Part shown: piece by piece, positions 1 through 8,340 of the stretch
How the letters are laid out: the number at the start of each line of letters is the position of its first letter
How positions within the stretch are numbered: the first letter of the stretch is position 1
Assembly (NCBI RefSeq): GCF_023571765.1
Contig: NZ_JAMJXC010000008.1
Coordinates: forward strand, 178,178-242,177
Reading direction: 5' to 3'
Source of the DNA: Xanthobacter aminoxidans
Lineage (GTDB): Bacteria; Pseudomonadota; Alphaproteobacteria; Rhizobiales; Xanthobacteraceae
Length of the DNA stretch: 64,000 nt
The notes under the pieces: generated by a model
What the model was told of the DNA's origin: nothing
What the model saw: the letters and a program-made list of their open reading frames with translations, nothing else
Databases searched by the model: none
Position numbers and translations under genes: made by a program

Positions 1-783
1 ATCGTCGATCTCGCCCGCCGCTTCCCCGAGGCGCCGACGCTGCGCGCCTTCATCGCCGGCGGTCTCGACCGCGCAGCCGCTTATGCCGGCGCGCCGGCGG
101 ATTTCGCCCTCGCCGACGTGACGCTGGCGCCGGTCATTCCCGACCCGGACAAGATCGTCTGCGTCGGCCTCAACTATCACGACCATGTGGTGGAGACGGG
201 CCGCACGGTGACCCCCAATCCCATGCTGTTCGCGCGCTATGCGGGCAGCCAGGTGGGAGACGGCGAAGCGCTGGTGAAGCCGCTGGAATCCGACGAGTTC
301 GACTATGAGGGCGAGCTTGCCGTCATCATCGGCAAAGGCGGGCGACGCATCTCGGAGGCCGACGCGCTGTCCCATGTGGCGGGCTATGCCTGCTACAACG
401 ATGCCAGCGTGCGCGACTGGCAGCGCCACACCTCGCAGTTCATGCCCGGCAAGACCTTTGCCGCCACCGGCGGCTTCGGCCCGTGGATGGTGAGCGCCGA
501 CGAGATCGGCGATCCGACCCGCCTCACCCTAGCCACCCGTCTCAACGGCACTGAGGTGCAGCGCACCACCGTGGACCTGATGATCACGCCCATCCCCACC
601 TTGATCGCCTACGCCTCCACCATCCTGCCCCTGCTGCCCGGCGACGTGATCGTCTCCGGCACGCCCGGCGGGGTCGGTGCGCGGCGCACCCCCAAGCTGT
701 TCATGAAGGACGGCGACGTGGTGGAGGTGGAAGTGAGCGGCATCGGCGTGCTGCGCAACCCCGTCGTCGCCGAGAAGGCCTGA
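1..783 (+). CDS. Fumarylacetoacetate hydrolase family protein (5' end outside window)
   Basis: The reading frame is open from base 1, so the true start lies upstream; about 260 residues are visible. The C-terminal FAH fold is complete. It has the PDKIVCVGLNY entry strand, the acidic metal-binding segment DYEGELAVIIG, the loop RDWQRHTSQFMPGKTF, and the closing VSGTPGGVG turn. Family members are divalent-metal enzymes that hydrate, decarboxylate, isomerise or cleave C-C bonds of beta-diketo or 2-oxo-enoic acids, typically late in aromatic ring-cleavage pathways. The substrate cannot be told from sequence. The gene ends 128 bases before an IclR regulator on the same strand, which may control it. 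The family call is firm; the reaction is open. Confidence 0.9.
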   Translation: MVDLARRFPEAPTLRAFIAGGLDRAAAYAGAPADFALADVTLAPVIPDPDKIVCVGLNYHDHVVETGRTVTPNPMLFARYAGSQVGDGEALVKPLESDEFDYEGELAVIIGKGGRRISEADALSHVAGYACYNDASVRDWQRHTSQFMPGKTFAATGGFGPWMVSADEIGDPTRLTLATRLNGTEVQRTTVDLMITPIPTLIAYASTILPLLPGDVIVSGTPGGVGARRTPKLFMKDGDVVEVEVSGIGVLRNPVVAEKA

Positions 784-911
784 GACCACACCCGGCCGGC
801 CCGGTGCCCACCGGGCCGGCACAGGCTGGGCAGCGCCCGTCCATCGCGTGTAGTCTGGCGGGAAGACCGGTTCGTCCGGCCAAGGGGGAGCGCCGAGGAT
901 GGGGCCGGACC

Positions 912-1736
912 ATGGGACAACGACCGGCTGATGATGGCGCGGGGACGCAGGACCGCACCGACAGCGTGCGCGCGCTGCGCCGCGGACTCGCCGTGCTGCG
1001 CCACATCAATGCGGTGGGCAGCACCAGTGCCGCCGCCATCGCCCGTGCCCTCGACATCCCGCGCCCCACCGTCTACCGCCTGCTGCAGACGCTGGAGGAG
1101 GAGGGCTATGTGGCCTTCTCGGCCTCCTCGTCGCAGGTGCGTGTCACGCGCCTCTCCGCCAGCCTCGGCGACGGCTATGCATCGCATTCCCGCGTGTGCC
1201 AGGCGGCCGGGCCGGTGTTCGGCGAGCACGGGCCGCGCCTCGTCTGGCCTCTCGACCTGACGGTGTACGAGAACGCCGCCATGGTGATCCACGAGACCAC
1301 CCACACGCGCAGCCCGCTTTCCATCGACAGGGGCATGATCGGCTATCGCCTGCCCATGCTGCGCACCTCCGCGGGCCGCGCCTATCTCGCCTTCTGCCGG
1401 GACGAGGAGCGGGCGATGATCCTCGACCATCTGCGTCGCATCCCCGACCCGGAGGATCGCCCCTTCCTTGAGGAGGCATGGCTGAAGCGCATGATCGAGG
1501 AGACGCGCCGCCGCGCCATCGGAGTGCGCGATGGGGGCGAGTTCCGGCCGAAGACCTCCAGCATCGCCGCACCCGTTATGGTGGATGATCGGGTGGAGGC
1601 GGTGGTCTCGATGATCTGGATTCGCGCCGCTCTGTCACTGGACGAGGCGATTTCTGCGCATTCGGACGCATTGCTGGGCATAGCGCGCGCCATCGCGCGA
1701 ACGATCTCCGCGCAGCCGGATGGGGCAGCTCCCTAG
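912..1736 (+). CDS. IclR-family transcriptional regulator
   Basis: The protein has 274 residues from the ATG at 912. The frame is open back to 804, but the extra N-terminus is low-complexity and unlike the family. An N-terminal winged helix-turn-helix (TSAAAIARALDIPRPTVYRLLQTLEEEGYV) is followed by an IclR effector domain with the RSPLSIDRGMIGYRLPML segment and a conserved APVMVDDRVEAVVSM C-terminal strand. These regulators sense aromatic or small organic acids and usually act next to the catabolic genes they control. The closest family pattern is the MhpR/PcaU type. The preceding FAH-family gene on the same strand is the likely target. The effector is not deducible. Confidence 0.9.
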   Translation: MGQRPADDGAGTQDRTDSVRALRRGLAVLRHINAVGSTSAAAIARALDIPRPTVYRLLQTLEEEGYVAFSASSSQVRVTRLSASLGDGYASHSRVCQAAGPVFGEHGPRLVWPLDLTVYENAAMVIHETTHTRSPLSIDRGMIGYRLPMLRTSAGRAYLAFCRDEERAMILDHLRRIPDPEDRPFLEEAWLKRMIEETRRRAIGVRDGGEFRPKTSSIAAPVMVDDRVEAVVSMIWIRAALSLDEAISAHSDALLGIARAIARTISAQPDGAAP

Positions 1737-1858
1737 ATAGCCCCCAGAACGGAAGGAGCCCGGTCGCGCGACGCCATCGCGTGGCCGGGTGTTCTCCTCG
1801 GAGGGAGATCTGCCAGACCCGCGTTCTGACCACGGTTGTGAACCGGCGTGGAACAAGG

Positions 1859-1981
1859 CCCCTGTTTGAGGGGGGTATCGGCGTCCAAACGAGGCCCCTC
1901 TGACGGAGGGGTCCACAGATCGGCCACCGAACGCGGTCCCCTCTCGGGGAACAACCTTGCGAAGTGCCCCGCTTCAGGGGC
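1859..1981. repeat. Array of four short GC hairpins
   Basis: Between the convergent IclR and Rid genes lie four successive stem-loops, each built on a CCCC/GGGG stem: 1859-1873 (CCCCT/AGGGG), 1895-1911 (CCCCTC/GAGGGG), 1937-1950 (TCCCC/GGGGA) and 1966-1981 (GCCCC/GGGGC). Loops are 4 to 6 bases and spacing is 21 to 26 bases. None is followed by a T-run in either direction. They may act together as a convergent terminator or be a small REP-like cluster. The stems are seen directly; the function is inferred. Confidence 0.55.
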
Positions 1982-1991
1982 CGCGCAAACC

Positions 1992-2387
1992 TTATGCCAC
2001 CACCTTGGCATAGGTCTCGATTTCCACCTTCTGCCAGGGCCTCAGCATCGAGGTGACCTGCACCAGGGTGCTGGCGGGACGGATGGCGTCGAAGCGCTCC
2101 AGATGGCCGCGGGCGACCCCGTCCGCGTCTGCCATGTCGCGCACATAGACCACCGTGCGCACCACGTCCGACATGCGGCCGCCCGCCTCGGCAATCGCCT
2201 TCTCGACAATGGCGAGGATGGCCCGGGTCTGGGTCTCCGCGTCGCTGTCCTCATGCCCCACGGGTGCGCAGGTGCCGGACACATGGATGTCGTCCCCCAC
2301 CCGCACCGCGCGGGAGTAGCCGAACACGCTTTCATAGGCACCGCCCGATGAAATATTGCGGCGGGCGCTGGTCACACTTTGGCTCAT
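1992..2387 (-). CDS. Rid-family (YjgF/YER057c/UK114) protein lacking the deaminase arginine
   Basis: The protein has 131 residues from the ATG at 2387; the frame continues upstream but overlaps the previous gene. The Rid fold is recognisable from VRVGDDIHVSGTCAP through VVRTVVYVRDMADADG to the C-terminal VEIETYAKVV strand. Canonical RidA enzymes, which hydrolyse reactive enamines and imines, carry an arginine in a PAR-S/T-x-V motif. Here the matching stretch is RPASTLVQV, so that arginine is absent. This suggests a Rid4-7-type protein rather than the imine deaminase. It follows an FAD amine oxidoreductase by 10 bases on the same strand, and such oxidases generate imines. Family call firm, activity uncertain. 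Confidence 0.87.
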   Translation of the reverse strand: MSQSVTSARRNISSGGAYESVFGYSRAVRVGDDIHVSGTCAPVGHEDSDAETQTRAILAIVEKAIAEAGGRMSDVVRTVVYVRDMADADGVARGHLERFDAIRPASTLVQVTSMLRPWQKVEIETYAKVVA

Positions 2388-2397
2388 CTTTGCTCCA

Positions 2398-3747
2398 CTA
2401 GAAGTTATAGGTATCGCGCAGCCGGTACCAGGTCTCGAAGACCGGCACGGCCCGCTTCGCCACGGGATGGACGGGAAAGGCGGGGAAGGCGAGGTCGTCG
2501 AAGGCGGTCTGTCCCTCCGGCGCCTCCAGAAGCTGCAGGGCCACCTTGTGGCCGAAATAGGTGGCGCGGGAAACGCCGGTGCCGCAATAGCCGAGGGCAT
2601 AATGCACCCCTGCCCGCGTGCGGCCGAGATGGGGCACCTCGTCATAGGTATAGCCGATGAGACCGTCCCACCCATGGGTCACGGGCACCTCGGACAGCGT
2701 CGGGAAAGTCTGGAGCAGATCGCGTGCGAGATGGGCATAGGCGGCCGGCGCGCGGGCGGAGGCCAGCCGGCCGACCCGTCCGCCCCAGACGATCCGCCGC
2801 GCGCCCGGCGCCGCGCGGAAATAGGAAAAGACGCGGTTCGTGTTGCCATAGACGCGGCCCCTCGGCATCAGCGCGTCGAACAGAGCGGACGGAATATCTC
2901 CCGTGGCGATGAGCCCTGAGCCCACCGGCACGATACGCCGCCTCAGCTCCGGCAGCATGCCGTCCGTATAGCCGTTGGTGGCCACGATCACCGCCCGGCA
3001 GCGCACCTGTCCGCGCACAGTGGCGAGGCTGAAACCGCCGGGCTCCGCGCGGATGCCCGTCACCCCCGCCCCGCCGATGACGGACCCGCCGGCGGCGGTG
3101 ATCCGCGCCATCAGGCCCGCATGATACCGGCCGGGATGCAGGCTCGCGTCGCCCGGCAGAACCGAGCCGCCATGGAACAGGTCCGAGCCGATTTCCTGGT
3201 GCTGCTCGGCGCGCGGCACCATGTAGCTTTCCACGCCCGCGAACGCGCGAAGGTCCTCCATATCGCGGGCCATCGCCTCGTAATGGGCGGGGCGAATGGC
3301 GCCCCGGAAGCGGCCGCAGCGGACGAAGTCGCAGGCGATCGCCTCGCGCTCCACCAGCTCCGCGATGTAGTCGAGCATGGCCACGCCCTCACGCAGCATC
3401 GCCCGCGCCTTCTCCTCGCCGCGCAGGGCGATAAGATGCCTGACGCGGAACTTCTGATTGCCGCTGCCGATCTGCCCGCCATTGCGCGTGGACGCGCCAA
3501 AACCCGGCACCTCCCGCTCCAGCACCAGCGGCACACGGCCATTGCGCACCAGCGTCAGAGCGGCGGACAGGCCCGTGAAGCCGGAGCCGATGATGACCAC
3601 GTCGGCCACCTCTGGCAGCGTCACCGCGTCGAGGTTCGGCCGCGGTGCGGCCTCCCACCAATAGGGCGCGAAGGAGAGGCTCGCTCCCTCCGGCACATGG
3701 CCGCGTGACAGCTCCAGAAGCGTGGGATGCCGCCCCGTCCCGCTCAT
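2398..3747 (-). CDS. FAD-dependent amine oxidoreductase (DAO family, PuuB-like)
   Basis: This 449-residue protein carries an N-terminal FAD-binding dinucleotide fold (VVIIGSGFTGLSAALTLVRNG, about residues 49-69) and the STRNGGQIGSG segment typical of gamma-glutamylputrescine oxidoreductase (PuuB) and related D-amino acid oxidase-fold enzymes. It ends with the C-terminal HGWDGLIGYTYDEVPHLG flavin segment. The enzyme is expected to oxidise a secondary or primary amine C-N bond in the cytoplasm, giving an imine and then an aldehyde or oxo acid. A Rid protein follows by 10 bases. A glutamine-synthetase-like ligase is divergently transcribed 200 bases away, as expected if gamma-glutamylated amines are the substrates. 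Substrate assignment is inference. Confidence 0.88.
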   Translation of the reverse strand: MSGTGRHPTLLELSRGHVPEGASLSFAPYWWEAAPRPNLDAVTLPEVADVVIIGSGFTGLSAALTLVRNGRVPLVLEREVPGFGASTRNGGQIGSGNQKFRVRHLIALRGEEKARAMLREGVAMLDYIAELVEREAIACDFVRCGRFRGAIRPAHYEAMARDMEDLRAFAGVESYMVPRAEQHQEIGSDLFHGGSVLPGDASLHPGRYHAGLMARITAAGGSVIGGAGVTGIRAEPGGFSLATVRGQVRCRAVIVATNGYTDGMLPELRRRIVPVGSGLIATGDIPSALFDALMPRGRVYGNTNRVFSYFRAAPGARRIVWGGRVGRLASARAPAAYAHLARDLLQTFPTLSEVPVTHGWDGLIGYTYDEVPHLGRTRAGVHYALGYCGTGVSRATYFGHKVALQLLEAPEGQTAFDDLAFPAFPVHPVAKRAVPVFETWYRLRDTYNF

Positions 3748-3801
3748 GCCAATGGCTCCCCTTCCTTGGACCGCACCCGAAGCGCTCCGGCCGATACTTC
3801 A

Positions 3802-3836
3802 TACAAATATGTTGCATCATATGCAAGTTCATTGTA
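3802..3836. promoter_or_regulatory. Palindromic operator in divergent promoter gap
   Basis: The core TTGCATCATATGCAA at 3812-3826 is an inverted repeat (TTGCAT, 3-base spacer, ATGCAA). A second symmetric pair, TACAA at 3802-3806 and TTGTA at 3832-3836, shares the same centre at 3819. It lies 55 bases upstream of the FAD oxidoreductase start and 113 bases upstream of the glutamine-synthetase-like start, so it can serve both. The same core recurs before the permease at 9235. The likely binder is the XRE-cupin regulator encoded at 8341. Confidence 0.7.
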
Positions 3837-3948
3837 GCCAGATTGAGCGCGGCATCGGCCGGTGCCAGCGCGCCACGGCCCGCAGGCGGGCCGCAAAAGC
3901 ATATATCCCGCATAAACTTACGACCTTCCAAGCAGGGAATGACGGCTC

Positions 3949-5334
3949 ATGACCGAGCAATGGAGCTTTATGCCCGATGCCCTCGCCACGCCGGCGGGGC
4001 TGGACCTGGAGGCCGCACGCGCCTTCCTCAAGGCGCACAAGGTGCGCTACGTGCTGGCCCAGTTCGTGGACATCTACGGAACCGCCAAGAGCAAGGCGGT
4101 GCCGGTGGATCACCTGGACGAACTGGTGGCCGAGGGCGTCGGCTTTGCCGGGGGCGGCGTCAACGGCCTGCGCCTCGCTCCGCACGAGGCCGAGTACATC
4201 GTGCGCGGCGACCTCGACACGCTGAAGCTCCTGCCCTGGGCGCCCGGCTATGCGCGCATGATGGGCACTGGCATCGTGGGCGGGCGCGAGCATCCCATCG
4301 ACACCCGCAACATGCTGAAAGCGCAGGTGGCGCGGCTCGCGGAGCGGGGCTGGACCCTCAATACCGGCATCGAGCCGGAATTCTCGCTGCTGGAGCGCAC
4401 CGCCGACGGTTCCGTGCGGCCGTTCGACGGTACGGATACCTTGCGCAAGCCCGCCTATGACTATCGCGGCCTGTCCCGCGTGCGGGTGTTCCTGGAGCGG
4501 GTGACGGAAAGTCTCAAGGCGCTGGGCATCGACGTCTACCAGATCGACCATGAGGACGCGAACGGCCAGTACGAGATCAATTTCCGCTACGCCGACGCGC
4601 TGACCTCGGCCGACACCGTGACCCTTTTCAAGATGGCAGCGGCGGAAGTGGCGCACGAACTGGGCGCGATCTGTTCCTTCATGCCGAAGCCGAAAAGCTC
4701 GTTCACCGGCAATGGCATGCACATCCACTGCTCGCTGGCGGACGCCTCCGGCCGGAACGTCTTCCACGATGCCAACGATGCCAACGGGCTGGGGCTGTCC
4801 CCCCTCGCCTACGCCTTCACCGCCGGCATTCTGCGCCACGCCAAGGCGCTGACGGCGCTTCTGGCCCCCTCGGTGAATTCCTACAAGCGCCTGGTGGTGG
4901 GGCGCACCGCCTCCGGCACGACCTGGGCGCCGGTCTTCATCGCCTATGGCGACAACAACCGCACCGCCATGGTGCGCGTGCCCTATGGGCGGATCGAGAT
5001 CCGGGTGGGGGATTCCGGCATGAACCCCTATCTGGCACAGGCGGCCCTCATTGCCGCCGGGCTCGACGGGGTGGACCGCGCGCTCGATCCCGGCGCGCCG
5101 CACAACGTGAATTTCTACGCCCTCACCCCGGCCGAAGTGCGCGCCCGCGGCATCGAGACCTTGCCGCGCACCCTGTGCGAGGCCGTGGAGGAGCTGGAGG
5201 CGAGCGACCTCTTCCGCACAGCACTCGGCGCCGACTTCATCGACGAGTTCGTGACGCTGAAGCGCGAGGAATGGGGCGAATACCACCGCCACGTCTCCGA
5301 CTGGGAGACCCAGCAATACCTCACCTTCTTCTGA
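3949..5334 (+). CDS. Glutamine synthetase family ligase (GlnT / GmaS / PuuA-like)
   Basis: The protein has 461 residues and starts at the ATG at 3949. It contains the glutamine synthetase catalytic domain with the glutamate-rich strand TGIEPEFSLLE (about 137-147), QIDHEDANGQYEINF, the HIHCSL ATP/metal segment and the NNRTAMVRVP and RIEIRVGDS active-site strands. It belongs to the group of gamma-glutamyl-amine ligases that includes GlnT, gamma-glutamylmethylamide synthetase (GmaS) and gamma-glutamylputrescine synthetase (PuuA), all of which join glutamate to ammonia or an amine with ATP. Three glutamate-synthase-like genes follow at once, the arrangement known for gmaS-mgsABC and for glnT/glxBCD. 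Which amine is used cannot be read from the sequence. Confidence 0.9.
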   Translation: MTEQWSFMPDALATPAGLDLEAARAFLKAHKVRYVLAQFVDIYGTAKSKAVPVDHLDELVAEGVGFAGGGVNGLRLAPHEAEYIVRGDLDTLKLLPWAPGYARMMGTGIVGGREHPIDTRNMLKAQVARLAERGWTLNTGIEPEFSLLERTADGSVRPFDGTDTLRKPAYDYRGLSRVRVFLERVTESLKALGIDVYQIDHEDANGQYEINFRYADALTSADTVTLFKMAAAEVAHELGAICSFMPKPKSSFTGNGMHIHCSLADASGRNVFHDANDANGLGLSPLAYAFTAGILRHAKALTALLAPSVNSYKRLVVGRTASGTTWAPVFIAYGDNNRTAMVRVPYGRIEIRVGDSGMNPYLAQAALIAAGLDGVDRALDPGAPHNVNFYALTPAEVRARGIETLPRTLCEAVEELEASDLFRTALGADFIDEFVTLKREEWGEYHRHVSDWETQQYLTFF

Positions 5335-5371
5335 TCTTTCTTTCGACATCTCCAGCAACAGGAACCTTTCC

Positions 5372-6268
5372 ATGTGTGGAATAGCTGGTCTGTTCATCAA
5401 GGACCCGACGCTCGAACCTGACCTTGGGCGCCTCCTGGCGCGCATGACCTCCACCCTGCGCGGGCGCGGCCCGGATTCCGCGGGCTTCGCCATCTATGCC
5501 GACGCCACGCCCGGCCTCGTGAAGCTCACTTTCGCCGCCCCCGAGGGCACGGACGCGGAGGCCCTCGCCACCCGCCTCCTGGCGGCGCTGGGCGTGGGCG
5601 GCATCGCCGCCGTGCGCCATACCCACGCCGTGGTGACGCTGCCCGCCGAGGACGTCGCCCGCGCGGAGGCCTGGCTTTCGGAGAATGCGCCGGAGGCCAG
5701 CGTCATGAGCACCGGCAACCGGCTGGAAATCTACAAGGACGTGGGCGATCCCGACGATGTGGCGGCCGCCTTCGCCATCTCCCGGATGGCTGGCAGCCAT
5801 GGCATTTCCCACACCCGAATGGCCACCGAATCGGCGGTGACCACCAACGGCGCCCATCCCTTCTCCACCGGCGCAGACCAATGTCTGGTCCACAACGGCT
5901 CGCTCTCCAACCACGCCTCGCTGCGCCGGGCGCTGCGCCAGGATGGCATCCGCATCCGCACCGAAAACGACAGCGAGGTGGCCGCCGGCTATCTCACTCG
6001 CAAGATGCGCGACGGGGAGAGCCTGGACGAGGCGCTGACCTCCAGCCTGAAGGATCTGGATGGCTTCTTCACCTTCGTGGTGGGCACGGAGAACGGCTTC
6101 TCGGTGCTGCGCGATCCCATCGCCTGCAAGCCGGCGGTGATGGCCGAGACCGACCGCTACGTCGCCTTCGCCTCCGAGTTCAAGAGCCTCACGGTCCTGC
6201 CGGACATCGCGAGCGCCAAGGTGTGGGAGCCCAAGCCCGCGACCGTCTATTTCTGGGAGCATTCCTGA
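5372..6268 (+). CDS. Class II glutamine amidotransferase subunit (MgsA / GlxB-like)
   Basis: The protein has 298 residues. MCGIAGLF at the start places the N-terminal nucleophile cysteine at residue 2, which fixes the start codon. The RGRGPDSAGFAIY, GISHTRMATES and LVHNGSLSNHASLRR segments match class II (Ntn) amidotransferases such as the PurF and GltB N-terminal domains. The subunit should hydrolyse glutamine, or in Mgs a gamma-glutamyl amide, and pass ammonia or methylamine to its partner subunits. It is the first of three genes that together correspond to pieces of the glutamate synthase large subunit: amidotransferase, GXGXG and FMN domains as separate proteins. The gap from the upstream ligase is 37 bases, so one operon is likely. 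Confidence 0.9.
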   Translation: MCGIAGLFIKDPTLEPDLGRLLARMTSTLRGRGPDSAGFAIYADATPGLVKLTFAAPEGTDAEALATRLLAALGVGGIAAVRHTHAVVTLPAEDVARAEAWLSENAPEASVMSTGNRLEIYKDVGDPDDVAAAFAISRMAGSHGISHTRMATESAVTTNGAHPFSTGADQCLVHNGSLSNHASLRRALRQDGIRIRTENDSEVAAGYLTRKMRDGESLDEALTSSLKDLDGFFTFVVGTENGFSVLRDPIACKPAVMAETDRYVAFASEFKSLTVLPDIASAKVWEPKPATVYFWEHS

Positions 6269-6269
6269 C

Positions 6270-6959
6270 ATGCCCGTCGTCGATCTCGCGAAATCCTCCC
6301 TGCGGGAGCTGAACGCGGCCCTGCAACAGCTCGGCCCCACCACAAACGAAACCGATTGGACCGTGCTGAACCCCTCCGGCGAGCACGCCATCGCAGCGGG
6401 GGTGGATGCCCCCGTCACCGTCACCATTGCCGGCCCCGTGGGTTATTTCTGCGGCGGCATGAACAAGCTGGCCACCCTGGTGGTGGAAGGCAGCGCCGGC
6501 CAGGGCGTCGGCGAGAACATGATGAGCGGCCTCATCCATGTGAAGGGCGATGCCAGCCAGTCGGCGGGCGCCACCGGTCGCGGCGGCCTGCTCATCGTGG
6601 AGGGCAACGCCTCCGCCCGCTGCGGCATCTCCATGAAGGGCATCGACATCGTGGTGAAGGGCGGCATCGGCCACCTCTCCGCCTTCATGGGCCAGAGCGG
6701 TCGCCTCGTGGTGTTCGGCGAGGCCGGCGAAGCGCTGGGCGACAGCCTCTATGAGGCCCGCCTTTATGTGCGCGGGCCTGTGGCAGGGCTCGGAGCGGAC
6801 TGCATCGAAAAGGAGATGCGCGACGAGCACCGGCAGGAATTGTTCGATCTCATCAAAGCCGCCGGCGAAGCCGGAAAGGTGGATGTGGGCGAGTTCCGCC
6901 GCTACGGCTCGGCCCGAAAGCTCTACAACTTCAACATCGACAATGTGGATGCCTACTGA
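6270..6959 (+). CDS. GXGXG-motif glutamate synthase-like subunit (MgsB / GlxC-like)
   Basis: This 229-residue protein consists mostly of the right-handed beta-helix found at the C-terminus of glutamate synthase large subunits. Repeats such as GSAGQGVGENMMSG, GDASQSAGATGRGG and GNASARCGISMKG show the G-x-x-G spacing of that helix. Standing alone, it matches MgsB of N-methylglutamate synthase and GlxC. It probably serves as a structural scaffold joining the amidotransferase and FMN subunits and shaping the internal ammonia/amine tunnel. It begins 1 base after the preceding stop codon and its own stop overlaps the next start, so translation of the three subunits is coupled. Confidence 0.88.
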   Translation: MPVVDLAKSSLRELNAALQQLGPTTNETDWTVLNPSGEHAIAAGVDAPVTVTIAGPVGYFCGGMNKLATLVVEGSAGQGVGENMMSGLIHVKGDASQSAGATGRGGLLIVEGNASARCGISMKGIDIVVKGGIGHLSAFMGQSGRLVVFGEAGEALGDSLYEARLYVRGPVAGLGADCIEKEMRDEHRQELFDLIKAAGEAGKVDVGEFRRYGSARKLYNFNIDNVDAY

Positions 6960-8287
6960 TGAGCGAGCGAGACTGGCTTCCGACCACGCCGCGCAAGTCC
7001 GCGACTTTCGACGACTATGCGCTCTCCGAGATCCGCCGCGCGGCGGCCACCGGCATCTATGACATTCGCGGCGGCGGCAGCAAACGCCGCCTGCCCAACT
7101 TCGACGATCTCCTGCTGCTCGGCGCATCCATGACGCGCTATCCACTGGAGGGCTATCGGGAGAAATGCGGCACCGAGGTCACGCTCGGCACGCGCTTCGC
7201 CAAGAATCCCCTGAAGCTTGCCATCCCCATCACCATTGCCGGCATGAGCTTCGGCTCGCTGTCGGCGCAGGCGAAGGAAGCGCTGGGGCGCGGGGCGAGC
7301 CTGGCGGGCACGTCCACCACGACAGGCGATGGCGGCATGACGCCGGAGGAGCGCGGCCAGTCCAGGCACCTGGTCTACCAGTACCTGCCGTCGCGCTATG
7401 GCATGAACCCCGACGATTTGCGGCGGGCGGACGCGATCGAGATCGTGATCGGCCAGGGCGCCAAGCCCGGCGGCGGCGGGATGCTGCTGGGCCAGAAGAT
7501 CTCCGACCGGGTGGCGCAGATGCGCAACCTGCCCAAGGGCATCGACCAGCGCTCCGCCTGCCGTCATCCCGACTGGACCGGGGCCGACGATCTGGAGATC
7601 AAGATCCACGAATTGCGGGAGATCACCAATTGGGAGAAGCCCATCTACCTCAAGGTGGGCGCCAGCCGGCCCTATTACGATACGGCACTGGCGGTGAAGT
7701 CCGGTGCTGACGTGGTGGTGCTGGATGGCATGCAGGGCGGCACCGCGGCCACCCAGGAAGTGTTCATCGAGCATGTGGGCATCCCCCTGCTCTCGGCCAT
7801 CCGCCCCGCCGTTCAGGCGCTCCAGGACCTCGGGATGCACCGCAAGGTGCAGCTCATCGTCTCCGGCGGCATTCGCAATGGCGCGGACGTGGCGAAAGCC
7901 CTGGCGCTCGGGGCGGATGCGGTGGCCATCGGCACGGCGGCGTTGACGGCGCTGGGCGACAATGATCCCCAGTGGGAAGCCGAGTACGAGCGGCTCGGCA
8001 CCACCGCGGGGGCCTATGACGACTGGCACGAGGGCAAGGATCCCGCCGGCATCACAACCCAGACTCCGGAGCTGGCGGCGCGCCTTGATCCGGTGAAGGC
8101 GGGGCGCCGCCTTGCCAACTACCTGAAGGTGATGACGCTGGAGGCGCAGACGCTGGCGCGCGCCTGCGGCAAGAACCACCTGCACAATCTGGAGCCGGAG
8201 GACCTCGTCGCCCTCACCATCGAGGCCGCCGCAATGGCCCGCGTGCCGCTCGCCGGCACCGAGTGGATTCCCGGGCAGCGGTTCTGA
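6959..8287 (+). CDS. FMN-binding glutamate synthase-like subunit (MgsC / GlxD-like)
   Basis: The protein has 442 residues and its ATG overlaps the preceding stop codon. It carries the alpha/beta-barrel FMN domain of glutamate synthase: PITIAGMSFGSLSAQAKEAL, the TTTGDGGMTPEER loop, GQGAKPGGGGMLLG, KVGASRP, VLDGMQGGTAATQEVF, and the phosphate-binding SGGIRNGADVAKAL. The C-terminus has a short cysteine-containing tail (LARACGKNHLHNLEPEDL). With the two upstream subunits and the GS-like ligase it should form an enzyme making glutamate, or N-methylglutamate if methylamine is transferred. No mgdABCD genes for N-methylglutamate dehydrogenase follow, so the methylamine role is only one possibility. 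Confidence 0.9.
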   Translation: MSERDWLPTTPRKSATFDDYALSEIRRAAATGIYDIRGGGSKRRLPNFDDLLLLGASMTRYPLEGYREKCGTEVTLGTRFAKNPLKLAIPITIAGMSFGSLSAQAKEALGRGASLAGTSTTTGDGGMTPEERGQSRHLVYQYLPSRYGMNPDDLRRADAIEIVIGQGAKPGGGGMLLGQKISDRVAQMRNLPKGIDQRSACRHPDWTGADDLEIKIHELREITNWEKPIYLKVGASRPYYDTALAVKSGADVVVLDGMQGGTAATQEVFIEHVGIPLLSAIRPAVQALQDLGMHRKVQLIVSGGIRNGADVAKALALGADAVAIGTAALTALGDNDPQWEAEYERLGTTAGAYDDWHEGKDPAGITTQTPELAARLDPVKAGRRLANYLKVMTLEAQTLARACGKNHLHNLEPEDLVALTIEAAAMARVPLAGTEWIPGQRF

Positions 8288-8293
8288 ACACCC

Positions 8294-8331
8294 CGGATCG
8301 CGCGGCACCCGCCGGGCCGCCGCGCGATCCG
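8294..8331. terminator. Convergent hairpin terminator
   Basis: A perfect 13-base stem (8294-8306 with 8319-8331) encloses a 12-base loop between the stop of the FMN subunit and the stop of the convergent XRE-cupin gene. It lacks a clear T-run. Its position between converging genes suggests bidirectional termination. Confidence 0.6.
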
Positions 8332-8340
8332 CCTTGAGGC

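Noticed and set aside
8294..8331. Small RNA gene between convergent operons
   Set aside because: The only structure is one perfect hairpin placed where a terminator is expected; no promoter is visible.
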